From Nemophila menziesii (lineage: Eukaryota; Streptophyta; Magnoliopsida; Boraginales; Hydrophyllaceae), in assembly GCA_029959085.1 (NCBI GenBank), contig JARWIR010000007.1:42707137-42771136 (forward strand): 64,000 bases of DNA. The letters run 5' to 3'. Under the pieces are notes generated by a model. It ran no database searches. It was not told the origin of the DNA and saw only the letters and a program-made list of their open reading frames with translations. Position 1 is the stretch's first letter, and every line of letters begins with the position of its first letter. Of the stretch, positions 25,141 to 37,000 are shown piece after piece. The position numbers were made by a program, and so were the translations under genes.

Positions 25141-25576
25141 CTACTAGATTTAATCTACTATATTATGTATATTATTTATCTGGATTTTTATACTTCTACC
25201 CACCCTACTCTCAAGTAGGGTTCTTAAATCAGTCTACGTGGCAGTAACCGACCTAACAAAATTGGATATTTTTTAATTTAATAGTTTTTTTATCCACACT
25301 CCGGTAAATAATATTAAATAACATTTTATTTTTTACTTTTTTTAATATACATTATAATTAGAATTAGAATAATGTTAGATATCACTCACATTACAATATC
25401 AACATTGTAACTTTTTAAATGATTTAATCATATAGTTTATTTATCATAAATAATTATTCTTTCTTTAATAATTGTTTCTATCTAAATAACAATATTTTAA
25501 TGATATAGGTTGATTATAATATATTTTTCATCATGAATACAAATACTATTTGTATTTATATCTATGTTTTTTATAT
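25141..25576. other. AT-rich intergenic sequence
   Basis: No gene. A short stretch near 25365-25425 (AATGTTAGATATCACTCACA) may be a remnant of the MITE family just to the left. Confidence 0.35.
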
Positions 25577-27165
25577 AATTAATAGAGATAATTCTCAATT
25601 AATTACACTTTTTCACTTTTAATTCTTAAAAAAAGGAAAAAGGAAATTACTTCCTACTTACTCACAAATTTTCAACTTAATTCTCAATTGAACACATTGT
25701 CATACTACCTTCCAATGTTACCCTGATGTGATTTTTTATATTTTTATTGTTTTTATTTTATTTTTTAATATTTATTTTTTAATTTTTATTTTCAGATTTT
25801 TTTAAACTTTTTTTCGAATTTTTTTAATTTTTTAATTTTTCGATTTTTTTTTAAATTTTTTTTTTCGGAATTTTTTTTTAAAACTTTTTTTTTCGAAAAT
25901 TTTTTAAAATTTTTTTTTTTCAAAATTTTTTTCCCGGATTTTTTTTTTAAAATCGAAATTTCAGGTTATGTGTTGCTGTAACACACAAATATAGATTTAT
26001 GTGTTCCTGTAACACACAAAGTCATAAAATCGATCTAAAGGATTCTCTTCTTTAACAATATTATTTTTTTATATTTATTAATCGCATACACCTTATTTTT
26101 ATTCGTCTTTAACTATCTTAATATATTATCTTTTTGTCGAACTCTTTTTTATTATTTTTGTGTTTATGTTTTAAGGTTTTGTGTTATTCCAATTCTGTTT
26201 ATTCCTGGAACACACAGATCTCAGAATTGTGTATTCTTAGAACGCACAAATATAAGATTTGTATTCATGGAACACACAAATCTCAAATTTGTGTATTCAT
26301 AGAACACATAAAAATTGAATTTATGTATTACTAGAATACACAAAACTTGATTGTGTTTGTTCCAATTCTGTGTATTCTTGGAACACACAATTCTCAGATT
26401 TGTGTGTTCCTACTTCCTGGAACACACAAGTCCCAGATTTGTGTGTTCCTGGAACACACAAGTCTCTGATATGTGTGTCCTGGAACACACAAGTCTCAGA
26501 TTTGTACGTTCCTGGAACACACAAGCTGGAACACACAAGTCTCTGATTTTTGCTTTGTAGGAACACACAAGTCTCTGATTTGTGTCTGAACCACACAAGT
26601 CTCTGATTTGTGCCTGTAACACACAAGTCTCTGGGTTGTGCGTTACTGAAACACACAAGTCTCTGATTTGTGTATTGATGGAATACATATAAATCAAATT
26701 TACAAAACTTGATTTTGTTTGTTCCAATTTTGTGTATTCCTGAACACACAAATCGCAAAATTGTGTATTACTGGAACACACAAATCTAAGATTTGTGTAT
26801 TTATGAAACACATAAAACTCAAATTTATGTATTTTTTGGAATACAAAAAACTTGATTTTGGTTGTTAAATTTTGTGTGTTCAACACACAAATCTTAGAAT
26901 TGTGTATTCATGGAACACATAAATTCGGGGGAAAAAAAGTTTTGAAAAAAAAAATTCGGGGAAAAAAAATTCCGAAAAAACATTAAAAATAATTGAAAAA
27001 AATGAATATAAATAAATAATATTATAATAAAAGTAATTAATTAATTGTCTATGGATATTTTTGTAATCTTTCATTTTGTTGTGCTCAAGTAGGAATTAAG
27101 TTGAAATTGTAATTAATTGGGAATGTTTACACTCTCCGTCTAATAAATTGGGCATTACCCCTTAA
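25577..27165. mobile_element. Foldback element 1 with palindromic CACACAA array core
   Basis: The layout is symmetrical: a left arm containing TCAATTAATTACA and TTTCAACTTAATTCTC (25595-25690), a T-rich block with repeated TTCGGAATTTTTT-like units (25790-25950), the palindromic array (25966-26925), an A-rich block with ATTCGGGGAAAAAA units (26926-26990), and a right arm with GAATTAAGTTGAAATTGTAA and TTAATTGGGAATG (27090-27130) complementary to the left arm. The outer limits are approximate. There is no transposase. The frames across the array are products of its short periodic units, not genes. Confidence 0.6.
25966..26925. repeat. Array of about 25 palindromic units (CACACAA / TTGTGTG)
   Basis: Roughly 32-bp units of the type CACACAAGTCTCTGATTTG followed by TGTGTTCCTGGAA. 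Each unit contains the inverted pair TGTGTGTTCC-TGGAACACACA, and the spacer AATCTCAGATT is itself palindromic. A higher-order repeat of about 360 bases is visible: ACTTGATTGTGTTTGTTCCA near 26347 recurs as ACTTGATTTTGTTTGTTCCA near 26707. Both strands contain long stop-poor frames because of the periodicity. Confidence 0.9.
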
Positions 27166-27960
27166 AAGTATGTAGTATGATTATTTTACATTATATAATT
27201 TTATAATAATTTCATGTAAAACTATAGTAAATTGTAAATTTTGGATATATCTATTTTTAGTTTTAAAAAGAATGATGTGTTGAAAAACAATTTTAAATAT
27301 TTCAAACAACTTATAAATATAATGAACCTAAATAGTAATGAAAATATTAGTGTCATGATCTTCTAACGATCTACCAATTTCTTTTAATTCTAACTTTTAG
27401 ACCGGTAATTCTATTTTTTAAAATATAGTTTTCTATAGCAGATAAAAGAAATTTCTTGTGATTTTTTGCTAGCTTTCAGTATCAATGTTCCATATTAATA
27501 ATAAAGGGATATTAATTTAATGTTTTGCCCAAAAAATTTAAACTTTGAGTACTCCAAATCCAAAGGGATTTAGTTTTGAATGTTAATGGAATTTTGGCTT
27601 TATATTATAAATTCAAGAGGTAACTATTACTTAGACCATCTCCAGCAGATGCGTCAAATGTGAGTTTACGGTATAAAGGTGAAAAGGTGTCGTATTGGAG
27701 TAAATTGTTCACTCTAGCCGATACGCTAAATCATGGGACCCACAAAATAGACACGGCATTTCTACTCTCTCATACGCTATTTTCAGCGCATCTCTCTTCT
27801 TACGGTAAAAGTTTTTTTTTTTAATTATTTCATGAATTATGAATAAAATATTATACACTTTTTCTTTTCTTTTTTAAAAGAAGTATAATAACTTGAATCA
27901 ATTAATTATAATTAAAAATATTTTCTTTTTCCGAATTTTTTTTTTCGAAGATTTTTTCAT

Positions 27961-28640
27961 TAACACACAAGTACATACTGTTTTGTGTTACTGTAACTCA
28001 TACATCAAGCGATTGTGTGTTACATTAACACACAATCAGATGTTCAGACTACCTGTACACTATTATCTATTTCTGTATACAAATATTCTGTATATCTTAT
28101 TCTGTGTTCCACACAATTGTTATTTGTGTGTGTGTTTAAGCAACGCAAAACTGTAAATGACACACAAGTCCATACTGTTTTGTGTTACTGTAACTCACAC
28201 ATCAAGCAATTGTGTGTTACATTAACACACAATCAGATGTTCAGACTATCTGTACACTATTATCTATTACTGTGTACAAATATTCTGTATATCTTATTCT
28301 GTGTTCCTGCAACACACAATTGTTATTTGTGTGTGTTTAAGCAACGCAAAACTGTAAATGATAAACGCATTGTGTGTCTTACCAACACAAAACCCATACT
28401 GTTGTGTGTTACTGTAACACATACTTCCAGCAATTGCGTGTTGCATGAACACATAATCAGCCTACATATACATTATTCTATACCTTTGTGTACAAATATT
28501 CTGTCTGTCTGATTTTGTGTTCATGTATCACACAATTTGTTATTTATGTGTGTTTAAGCAACTCAATATTATACATATTGGGTGTTCATGCAACACACAA
28601 CATATGTGATTTTGTGTTACTTTAACACACAATTATCATA
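27961..28640. repeat. Long-period array with palindromic CACACAA motifs
   Basis: Three diverged copies of a unit of about 197-222 bases, starting near 27964, 28161 and 28385 (common start CATACTGTTTTGTGTTACTG). Each copy contains several TTGTGTGTT-N5-AACACACAA palindromes (for example TTGTGTGTTACATTAACAC). The motif is shared with the array at 25966-26925 but the period differs. The plus-strand frame at 28015-28512 results from the periodicity and is not supported as a gene. Confidence 0.85.
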
Positions 28641-28799
28641 TGTACTAATCTTACATCATGTTATCAAGGGAAAAAAATTCCGGGGGAAAAAATAGAAAAA
28701 AAAAAAAAATCGAAAAGAAAAATTCGGGAAAAAAAATTTCGAAAAAAAATATTTCCGAAAAAAAAAAAAAATTCGAAAAAAAAATATTTTTAAAAAAAA

Positions 28800-29722
28800 G
28801 AGCCAATTAAATATTAATGCCTATTAAAAAACTTATTTAAAAAAAGGTGCATATAATAAGATTTTTTATAGAAAACAGCCTCATCCCAAACTACCCTTAT
28901 GATTAACAATTAAAAAAAAGAAATTAGAAAAAAACAAAACAAAAACTAATAAACACACGCGCGTCCGTGAATTTTTTTAAAAATCGTCATAACTAATTCT
29001 AAAAAAATAAAAAATATAAAAATATATATATTTGGATAAAGCAAATTAATATTTACGTCTATGATTTTTTTCAGAATTTTTTGAATTTTTGAATTTTTTT
29101 GAATTTTTTAATTCGCAAAACATGGAATTCCATGTTTTGATATAAAGAATTTGTTTCCGCAGGCACGAAATTCACTATTTAAAACATGGGATTCCATGTT
29201 TTCCATGTTCTGCGAATTAAAAAATTAAAAAAAATAATCAAAAAAACCAAAAAATTTAGAAAATTCCGAAAAAAATCACAGACGTAAATATTAATTTGAT
29301 TTATCCAAATATGATTTTTTTCGATTTTTCTGATTTTTCTGATTTTTTTTTAATTAGTTATGGCGATTTTAAAAAAATTTCACGGACGAGCGCGTGTGAT
29401 GAAATTAGTAGTAGGTGGTGGTGGTGGTTGTGGTGGTGGAGGTGGTGATGGTTGTGGTGGCTGTAGTGGTGGTGGTGGTTGTGATGGTGGAGGTGGTGGT
29501 GGTGGTGGAAATACCCTATTATTTGTTTATGATTTAAAAATAAATATTGTATTAAAAATAAAATAATATATTTAATAATAAGGATAGTATAGGTATAAAA
29601 AATATAAAGGGGATGTTTTCTATAAATAATTGTTCTATTAAGCATTTATTTCTAAATAAGAAAATTAGAGGCTTAAAAAAATTAAAGGCATCATTAAGAA
29701 GGCATTTATCTCTAATTACCCC
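28800..29722. mobile_element. Mutator-like foldback element, copy 1
   Basis: Homologous end to end with the element at 40290-41283. The left end is GAGCCAATTAAATATTAATG; the right end in reverse complement is GGGGTAATTAGAGATAAATG. Inner arms TTTTTAAAAATCGTCATAAC (near 28972) and GTTATGGCGATTTTAAAAAA (near 29357) pair, with CGCGCGTCCGTGAA and TTCACGGACGAGCGCG beside them. Near the centre are mirrored AACATGGAATTCCATGTTTT blocks. A GGT/GGA microsatellite (29404-29508) sits on the right arm side. The flanking nonamers are A-runs, so the duplication cannot be judged here. No transposase. The glycine- or histidine-rich frames over the GGT tract are artefacts. Confidence 0.75.
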
Positions 29723-30092
29723 AAAAAAAATCTAAAAAAAATAAATAAACATTAAAGTATAATTAATAAAATATATAATTAAATTAATTAATAATAGGTG
29801 GAAGGATATTTTGGTAATTGGGTAATATTTTGTGCTTAATTGGGAATTAAGTTGAAGTTGTAATTAATAGGGAATACTTACCTCCTCCGCGTAATTAATT
29901 GTGCGTTGCCCCTTTATAAAAAGTAATTATAAATTAAAATTATAAATAATTAGAAGATATAAGGTAAAATTATAGAGTAACTGAAATAGTAAAACTGGAA
30001 ATTGATGCGATAAATTTATGAAGTAGATGTATTTTGATACGATATAATGAAATATAGAGTATAAAAATAGCGTATCTGCGGAAGATGGTTAG

Positions 30093-31623
30093 AAGGTCAA
30101 TTAAAGAGAATAAATTATCCAAAATATCCCTATTCTCCTATTACATATAGTGAAACCTAAAAACCTCAAACACCAATCCTATTAAGCTGAAAAACCATCC
30201 TCCTATCCACTATCGTTCCTCTCCCTCCCACCCCTTCCTCACCATCTTTGTTCTTTCTGAAGAAACAAAATCACCGCTCCTCCACCATCTGGTTTCACCT
30301 TCCCTCCACACCATCACCATCTTTACCATCTTCATTATCAGCATCACCATCTTTTCACCTTCCCAGCCACTCCCCAGCTCACCATCATCACCATATCCAG
30401 CGACATCATCACCATATCCAGCGACATCATCACCATCTCCACCAACAACATCACCACCATTATCACCTCCGTTCACAGCCCCCTACATCTCCATCACCAT
30501 CAACATCATTACCCACCTTCCCTTTCCTTTCAGAGTTCCCACAACCACCACCAATAAACCGAAGACCACCAACATCCCCACCATTACCATCACCTTCCTC
30601 TTTGCACACGAATTGCCGCCTCTCCTCTGCTCCAGATCCGCCGCGGTGACGGGCTCATCATGGACCAGAAAATACATATCTCCTCATAACCCCATCGTGG
30701 TCTACCCTACCCTCCATCTTCATCAGCAACCCCGTCCAACATACGCTACCACCAGCATCATCTTCACCAACAAATCCCAAGCCGCTCTGCACCACCACCA
30801 CCAAGCTCTGACCTCGCCGTCTTCCAACACCATCTGAAACCTTATCCCACCATGGGTCCAGCCCAAGCAAAAAACCGTCATGGGTACAACCCCGTTGAGC
30901 TCAATTCGAGTAATAGGCCCAGCCCCATCGTGATCAAGACGAAGCCGTATATGGCCATGGGTGAAGAATTTTGTTGTTGATTTTCGAATTCCAATTGTTT
31001 TTGTTGTTAGATCCATTAATGATTGTGAATAACTCTGTTCTTTGATCTACTTTAATTGTAACAGAGTGTTGTTGGGTTTATTTTATTTTTTGTTTGATTT
31101 TTGTTTATTTTTTATCCAATAATGTGAATTCTTAGTGTTTATTCTTTCTTTCAATAATCCAGATTTAGAATTGTCCTATTACATACACGAGTTAGAACAT
31201 AACCATTATGAAGTTGTACCTTTGGCCCTACAACAATTTTTTTTTTGGTTTGTACCCATCAACACACAAAAACAGTTAACAAGCATCAAACAATTGAAAC
31301 AATTGAAAACAATTGAAAATTTCTTCTCACTTGCAATACATGATCATCAAATAGCAACTAAACTTTACAAAATCATAGTTCTTTATTCGAACACACAACA
31401 GATTTTCCAGGAACAAGAGGGAAAATGGGTGATATTGTTCTCGTAGGTCCGTACACTACGATAAAAAAGGAAATATATATATTTCTGACCAGACAGGAGT
31501 AAAAAAGTAAAAAACGAAACCAAAAAATTAGAAAATAACCTTAAAAAATTACTTTTTCTAGTTTAGATTTATAATATAAAGATTGGGTATTTTGGCCCCT
31601 ATAATGTATTTTACTCTTGAAGC
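30093..31623. other. Intergenic with a CT- and CAT/CAC-rich low-complexity block
   Basis: From about 30190 to 30960 the plus strand is rich in CCATCACCA-type sequence, including a 21-bp unit (CATCATCACCATATCCAGCGA) repeated near 30384, 30405 and 30426. This yields His- and Pro-rich frames such as 30248-30649 (133 codons) and their minus-strand shadows. Composition alone explains them and no domain is seen, so I do not call a gene. The 31135-31446 frame is likewise unsupported. Confidence 0.45.
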
Positions 31624-31732
31624 AACTACTAACTTTGTAATGAATGGAGTAATCTTTAAACAAAATTCCGAAAATATGCTCCCAAGCACTTTTTTCAAAA
31701 AATCCTAGCCTCGCCCCTTTTTCTCACCGCCG

Positions 31733-33229
31733 ATGGTCTTCCCCTCTCCTTTCCAGTCTCAGGCCAGTAAATTTTCCCCCTTCCCAGCCAACCAAACTGC
31801 CTTCTCCTTCACCCCTGTTAGTTTGCTTTCCAGTACCTCTTCACCATACCCTTTTCCTTTGGTCTTTTCCATGGCCGCCGTCGCCTCCCTATCTTACCGC
31901 CGCTTCCATCCACCCCACTTGCTGCTTCCCCCCTCCTCCTCTTCTTACTTTTATCCGCCTCTTTCCTCTCCCCATCAAAAAGCCTCAGACCCTCCAACAC
32001 AAGCCCGCCTCCCTTTTCCTTCAGAAGAATTTTTTTTCTACCTCTTTTCCTTCAGATCGCCTACTGCTTCAACACTTCAGACCCTTCTATGTGTTAGGCC
32101 CAAAAATTTTTCAGGCCCAATATTGAGATCCAGGCTGGAACCTCCTTCTTGGGCGCGTTTCAGAACCATAGCCAAGGTAGGCCGATCTGCTTGGCCTTTG
32201 ATTCATTTCACTGGAACGCTCAGGCCGCTGATCTCGAATATTATACACCGAATTGTGAGCGTAAAAAATTCTCTGTCCAGACAGGTAAATCCCTGTACTT
32301 TGGTTTGTTTTATTAATATGATTGAGAAAAAGCTGAGTTTTAAAAACTTAATAGCTACTTCAATTCATATGGAAACTTTAGATGATATTTTCTGCATCGA
32401 TAATAATAAAGTTAACCAAACTTTGGTTGTTTGGGCTAAATTTTATATATTTTTGTTTATACAGAGATATAATGTTCAAATTTCTTCACACTTAAGTGAT
32501 TTTTTTGTTGTTCACTCCTCATTAGTTGGATTTAATTCTTCTTTGTTATGGTTAATTTCTGGAAATTTAACCAGATTAACAACAATTGGTGAAATCTTTT
32601 TTCAGAAATTCAAAACTTCTGTTCTTAGACGTTCTTACTTCAATTGTTGTGTTAAATTGAAAAGTTTCTTGGTTGAAAGATTTTATTCTGATTGTAACAT
32701 AGGTACTAATATTAAGTTGGTTTTTAAAACCAATTGCTTAGACTTTACAAACAGAACTTTTGTAGAAATTTTCTATACTGTTAACTATGGTGCTAACCCA
32801 ATTAAAATGTCCTCTCTTGATTTCTGTAAACTTCTTGCTAGCAGATTGAAAGGTTACATTTTGCTCACTATTTGTGAAGGCTGTAAAAGCCTAATAAATA
32901 ATACTGCTGTGAATTTTATAGAAGAACCCAATGATAGCTTTGCTGAAATTGAGTTTCTTTTAACTTATGGCTTTAGTGATTGTAAGACTAATGATAATGA
33001 TTTAAAGGCTGTTTTTCAGTCTCCTCTTAAAGCTTACATAAAGGTATGCGAGATTGCTCTTATGCTTTGTAGTGCTTGTGTTATTGATTTGTTTATTTCA
33101 GCTAATCAAAGGAGTGGTGATTATATAGGTTCTCTTAGGTTTGTACTGGTTAATGCTCGATGTATGAATGTTAACAGTTTTTTTTTTCTGATTTATGGTT
33201 TGCCCTGGAAAAGACTACCAAATTGTTAA
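31733..33229 (+). CDS. Orphan ORF of the RT-less retroposon, 498 codons
   Basis: ATG 31733 opens a 498-residue frame. Residues 1 to about 150 are Ser/Pro/Phe-rich and come from CT-rich DNA. The rest is rich in Phe, Ser, Cys, Lys and Asn (LVVWAKFYIFLFIQRYNV, SSLDFCKLLASRLKGYI, EFLLTYGFSDCKTNDND) and comes from AT-rich DNA in which so long a stop-free run is unlikely by chance. Around the T-run at 33177-33187 the frame appears to shift: reading continues sensibly in a second frame to 33582, then in a third to 33635, so the ancestral protein may have exceeded 600 residues and this copy is probably damaged. I recognise no domain. It is not like plant LINE ORF1 with CCHC knuckles. Function unknown. 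Confidence 0.5.
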   Translation: MVFPSPFQSQASKFSPFPANQTAFSFTPVSLLSSTSSPYPFPLVFSMAAVASLSYRRFHPPHLLLPPSSSSYFYPPLSSPHQKASDPPTQARLPFPSEEFFFYLFSFRSPTASTLQTLLCVRPKNFSGPILRSRLEPPSWARFRTIAKVGRSAWPLIHFTGTLRPLISNIIHRIVSVKNSLSRQVNPCTLVCFINMIEKKLSFKNLIATSIHMETLDDIFCIDNNKVNQTLVVWAKFYIFLFIQRYNVQISSHLSDFFVVHSSLVGFNSSLLWLISGNLTRLTTIGEIFFQKFKTSVLRRSYFNCCVKLKSFLVERFYSDCNIGTNIKLVFKTNCLDFTNRTFVEIFYTVNYGANPIKMSSLDFCKLLASRLKGYILLTICEGCKSLINNTAVNFIEEPNDSFAEIEFLLTYGFSDCKTNDNDLKAVFQSPLKAYIKVCEIALMLCSACVIDLFISANQRSGDYIGSLRFVLVNARCMNVNSFFFLIYGLPWKRLPNC

Positions 33230-33635
33230 TTAATGGTGTTAAACCATTTCAAAACTTGAGTTTTTTTGAGATTAATTGCATTCATCTGGCTTCGGCTTGT
33301 TGGGTCAAACTTGTTTGTTCTGTTTGGATTTCAGCAGGTAGAAGAGTAGAAGAATTTGCAAGGATTATGACAGCTTACCCTGAAATTGAGCAAAGACTGC
33401 TATGGCTTCAAGCTTTCGGATTAGCAGTGGAATTATTGATAAATATTGCAACGTTTTTAGTTTCTATTCTAGTGCTAGTTGTAATTTGTTTTGTTCTATC
33501 AAAGTGTTGGTTAAGTATTTTAGAAAGTTTAAGGTTCTGGTTCACTTCAAAATCTCTCTTAGTAAAAGATCCAAATTGTTGAATGCTAATGGAGTTTCTA
33601 AACAAAAGCCAAGTGCCTCTTTGTTTAGTCTTTGA
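33223..33635 (+). pseudogene. Frame-shifted continuation of the orphan ORF
   Basis: Two overlapping frames (33223-33582 and 33402-33635) follow the main ORF, each displaced in the same direction relative to the previous one. Their composition (NLSFFEINCIHLASACWVK; YCNVFSFYSSASCNLFCSIK) resembles the upstream ORF. The last ends with a stop at 33633-33635, about 115 bases before the poly(A). I read them as the C-terminal part broken by two indels. This is inference. Confidence 0.45.
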
Positions 33636-34030
33636 AGTTATACTCTTCTTCTCCTTCTCCTATTAGGAAAACGTTTCTCTAGTGATTGCCGTCCAATAGG
33701 GATTGGCTAAGATGTAAGAATATTTTAATTAATGAATTTTCATTCTCGACTAAAAAAAAAAACTACTAACTTTGTATGTCAAAAGAAAAATATTCTTTAA
33801 ATAATGTGATGGGTTAATCACAAAGCTTATATTTGTCAAATTATAAACTTTACAAAATCTTGTAAGGATATGAAATCTGAATTCAACAACTCGAAAGATG
33901 CTGAATATTTATATGACTAAACAAAAACTTTGAAATCAACCGACTCAAAACTGTTAAATTTCACTATATAATAAAATCTATTACTATACAAACGACTCAA
34001 CACAGTAGAATAGTTGCAAGAGACCATGTT

Positions 34031-37000
34031 TCAAGGCTTTATAGGGAAAACTTTCTCTAGGAAACTTATCAAACGAAGAGAGTAAACCTTTGGTTTGATC
34101 ACTGAAATCGACATAGGATCAAACTGCATCGACTTATATGCACGTTCTAGTTTCTTTTTAACATTGTATTGCTGTAATATATCAATCATTCCCATATATA
34201 AAACCACATCATAATCCTCATAAAGTTCCTCTCCGGGTAAATCTGTCTCATGTTGTTGAAGTTTGTGAGTTGCCTCAGCCGGCATGTTCACACCCAACTG
34301 TACGGGTAACCTGATATTATTTAATGCACTTAGTAATATTCCATTAGACCATAAACCATGTGTAGCATTTTTGTATGTAAATACACCATTAATGATAGTA
34401 TACCTTCCAGTACCAGGCAGTAACAAATCAACCTCCTTGTCACCAATTGAGCATGCTTTCAAAGTATGTCCTCTCATATGAGCACCAGGTGCTGTATTGA
34501 CATAGCTGGGTTCATGTGATACTAAGACCAACCCCTTTGGATTAATCAAGCGCTCTCCTACAGAGATCATACATTGAGGTAGTTCATATACAATATAAAA
34601 AACTAAACTAATGTGAGAATAACTCTTAATGTATTAGAAGAGATCAAAATACCATCATCAGTTGGTATCTTAAGCTCGAGCTGTGAGTCTGGAGACTCTA
34701 GTATAGCTTTCAGATGCTCAGGAGCCCTAAAATGCAAGCCCAGAAGGAGGCTATAATCAATTATCTGCTGAGATTCCAAGAAATTGCAGTCCGAAGATAT
34801 TTGTCTGTGAACAAGAAGAGAACTAGTTAGTAGATAATACCAGAATAACCTTAGTAAAAAACAAGGGAACATACTTAAATAGTGATTCACGCAATAATTT
34901 GTCCATATGAAATTCATATGTCAAATCTTGATCTTTTAATGTTGTGCTATCGTCTATTTGATCTTTGTTAGTAAACCTTCCATGAGTTGAACCTTTCAGA
35001 TCATAACGACGATGTATCCGTAATTCAGTACGAAACATATTCCCCATGACTACAAAGCGTACCTACAAATAAATATTGTTAATATTGTACAACTCATGGA
35101 TGAAAACATAGGTAATTTTGTTTTTACCTTTTTCCCATGTTTCAGTGCTATCTGATGTAGCCCAAAGAATTTTGTTATGAGAGTGTTCTCATGCTTGATT
35201 ACATGATTATGATAACGAGGAAGCATCTTGAGTAAAACCTAGAGTTTCGGAAAAGCTTCTGAGTTAACAACTTTTTTTCTTTATCTTACTATAATTTAAA
35301 AACCATGGTAATCTTTCACACTAAAATGTAGTGAACAATATTTTCTGCGTACCTTCACCTCACATTTCTTTAACGTTTTTATAACAAATCGATCGTCACG
35401 AGAATGATAAAAAATGCTGCCGCTTTTTCCAGGAGAAGAAAGTTCTCTAAGCCCATCATCACCACATATAGACATCATATAATCAGCAGCATTTAACCTG
35501 AACAACTCCCTCAAATTTCTGAACAAAAAGACAACTATTTATTAATTCCATGTCCTTCATGACTTCAAATAGACTTTTCACATAAAATAATTACATATTC
35601 GAATGAGTATCACCATATATAAGAAGATTGTACCTGAAAACCATAGGGCAATAGTCTTTCCAATAGAAATCAACAGAGCGATGTGGAGGGGTAAACTGGG
35701 AACCCTTACGAGGAAAATACATTCTTATATGAGCGCGTGATCCAAAATCAGATGATCTAACTTGACGACTTGGCACAGGAGTGATCTTACCAACAGAATA
35801 CCTACGAAACCAAATACATAATTTTAACAAATATTCAATCAAATCAACTATTTTCTTTTCATTTGTAACCCAAACTATAAAATATGTATCACTGTGTCCC
35901 TTTTTTACCTGATACCTAGTTGTAAGTTAAGCATCAAACGATAACTCTTATGGCCTTTGAAAATATCTACACACGTCTTCTTTTTCACTTCTTTAGGACG
36001 AAATTTACTAAGTATTTTATTTTTCTCACCCGGGATTTTCCTAATCCTTTCGTTAACTAAAACACCTTGCATGTATTCCCGTTCATACGCTACACTTTGA
36101 CCATCATCACCACATCCTTGAGAAGGCCCACACAATGTGTCACAAGAGATCATCTCTCGAATAGACTCATCGAGACCCCAACTTTCACTAACAGGTGAAA
36201 ACCTTTGCGATATTCGACCCGAGCCTCTCAAAAACCGATTTGACATTTTCTCAGATAAGCTACGCATAACACTAGGTCTCGAAGACTCCACAGAAGTAAC
36301 CGATGAGCTACGAGAAAGTAGTCTCTTCCGATTCTCATCTTTTTTCCGAGAAATATATTTCGTGGAAGATATATGTTTCGAAATATGCTTAGTTCCCGTA
36401 GGAAAAAAAGTACCATGTCCATCTTTTAACCCTTTAGTCCAAGTTCCAACGTAGTAACTTCCATCGGAAAATTTATAACAACCTGACCCATTTCGTAACC
36501 CGTTTAACCAAAACCCGTCAAATAAATCACCACTAAACCATTTCATAACCCCTCGACCACACATTTTACCGTTTTTCCAATTTCCGTTATACATGTTACC
36601 ATTGCTCCACATATATCTACCACTACCTTCGCGTACACCTTCTTTCCAACACCCATCATATACATCGGAGTTTTGGTATTGTTTTCTTCCAATACCATGT
36701 TGAGAATTTATCTTCCAGGCTCCTGTATAAACAGATCCATCTGAATTTGTAAAAGTTCCGAAACCATTGAGATAACCTCCTGAGAAATCCCCTTCGTATT
36801 TAGCTCCTGATGGCCAGATTATCTTTCCTTTACCCGTCATTTTTCCTTCTTCTGATTCACCATCGTATATTGTTCCATCTACCCACGTGTATTTACCCTT
36901 CCCATGGGCTATAGTACCCTTGAAATTACCTAAATAGACGTCTCCATTTGGAAAAATCTTCTCTCTAGACCTGGAGACACCATAGTATAAGAATTTGTGT

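Larger units (their letters stand above)
27636..30088. mobile_element. Nested composite: CCATC-ended element around foldback element 2
   Basis: The left end CCATCTCCAGCAGATGCG (27636) and right end, in reverse complement CCATCTTCCGCAGATACG (ending 30088), match at 15 of 18 bases. They are flanked by the direct repeat TTAGA at 27631-27635 and 30089-30093. Inside lies foldback element 2 (about 27800-29920): a T-rich block, a CACACAA array, an A-rich block and a right arm (GAATTAAGTTGAAGTTGTAA near 29845) that matches the right arm of element 1. Inside its A-rich side sits the Mutator-like foldback 28800-29722. Three levels of nesting are inferred. No transposase is present. Confidence 0.55.
31624..33776 (+). 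mobile_element. RT-less retroposon with 16-bp target-site duplication and poly(A)
   Basis: AACTACTAACTTTGTA at 31624-31639 is repeated exactly at 33761-33776. The inserted body (31640-33760) ends with a poly(A) run at 33752-33760. This is the signature of LINE-type target-primed integration. The last bases before poly(A), TTTTCATTCTCGACT, resemble the ends of plant L1-type LINEs (family knowledge). The body contains no reverse transcriptase, endonuclease or RNase H in any frame. It carries one long unrecognised ORF plus two shifted continuation frames. It is either a non-autonomous LINE-mobilised element or a retroposed copy of an unknown transcript. Confidence 0.85.

Noticed and set aside
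26321..26886. Cys-rich 145-158-codon frames over the CACACAA array
   Set aside because: They are produced by the short periodic units; frames of similar length exist on both strands and have no start context or domain.
28015..28512. 165-codon plus-strand frame in the second array
   Set aside because: The sequence repeats with the array period and encodes no recognisable domain; periodic DNA explains the open frame.
25966..28640. CRISPR-like array
   Set aside because: Spaced palindromic repeats are present, but the DNA is plant nuclear, spacers are themselves repetitive and no associated genes exist.
30248..30649. His/Pro-rich 133-codon frame as a gene
   Set aside because: Low-complexity CAT/CAC/CCA sequence with tandem 21-bp units; no domain, no intron-exon structure and equally long shadows on the other strand.
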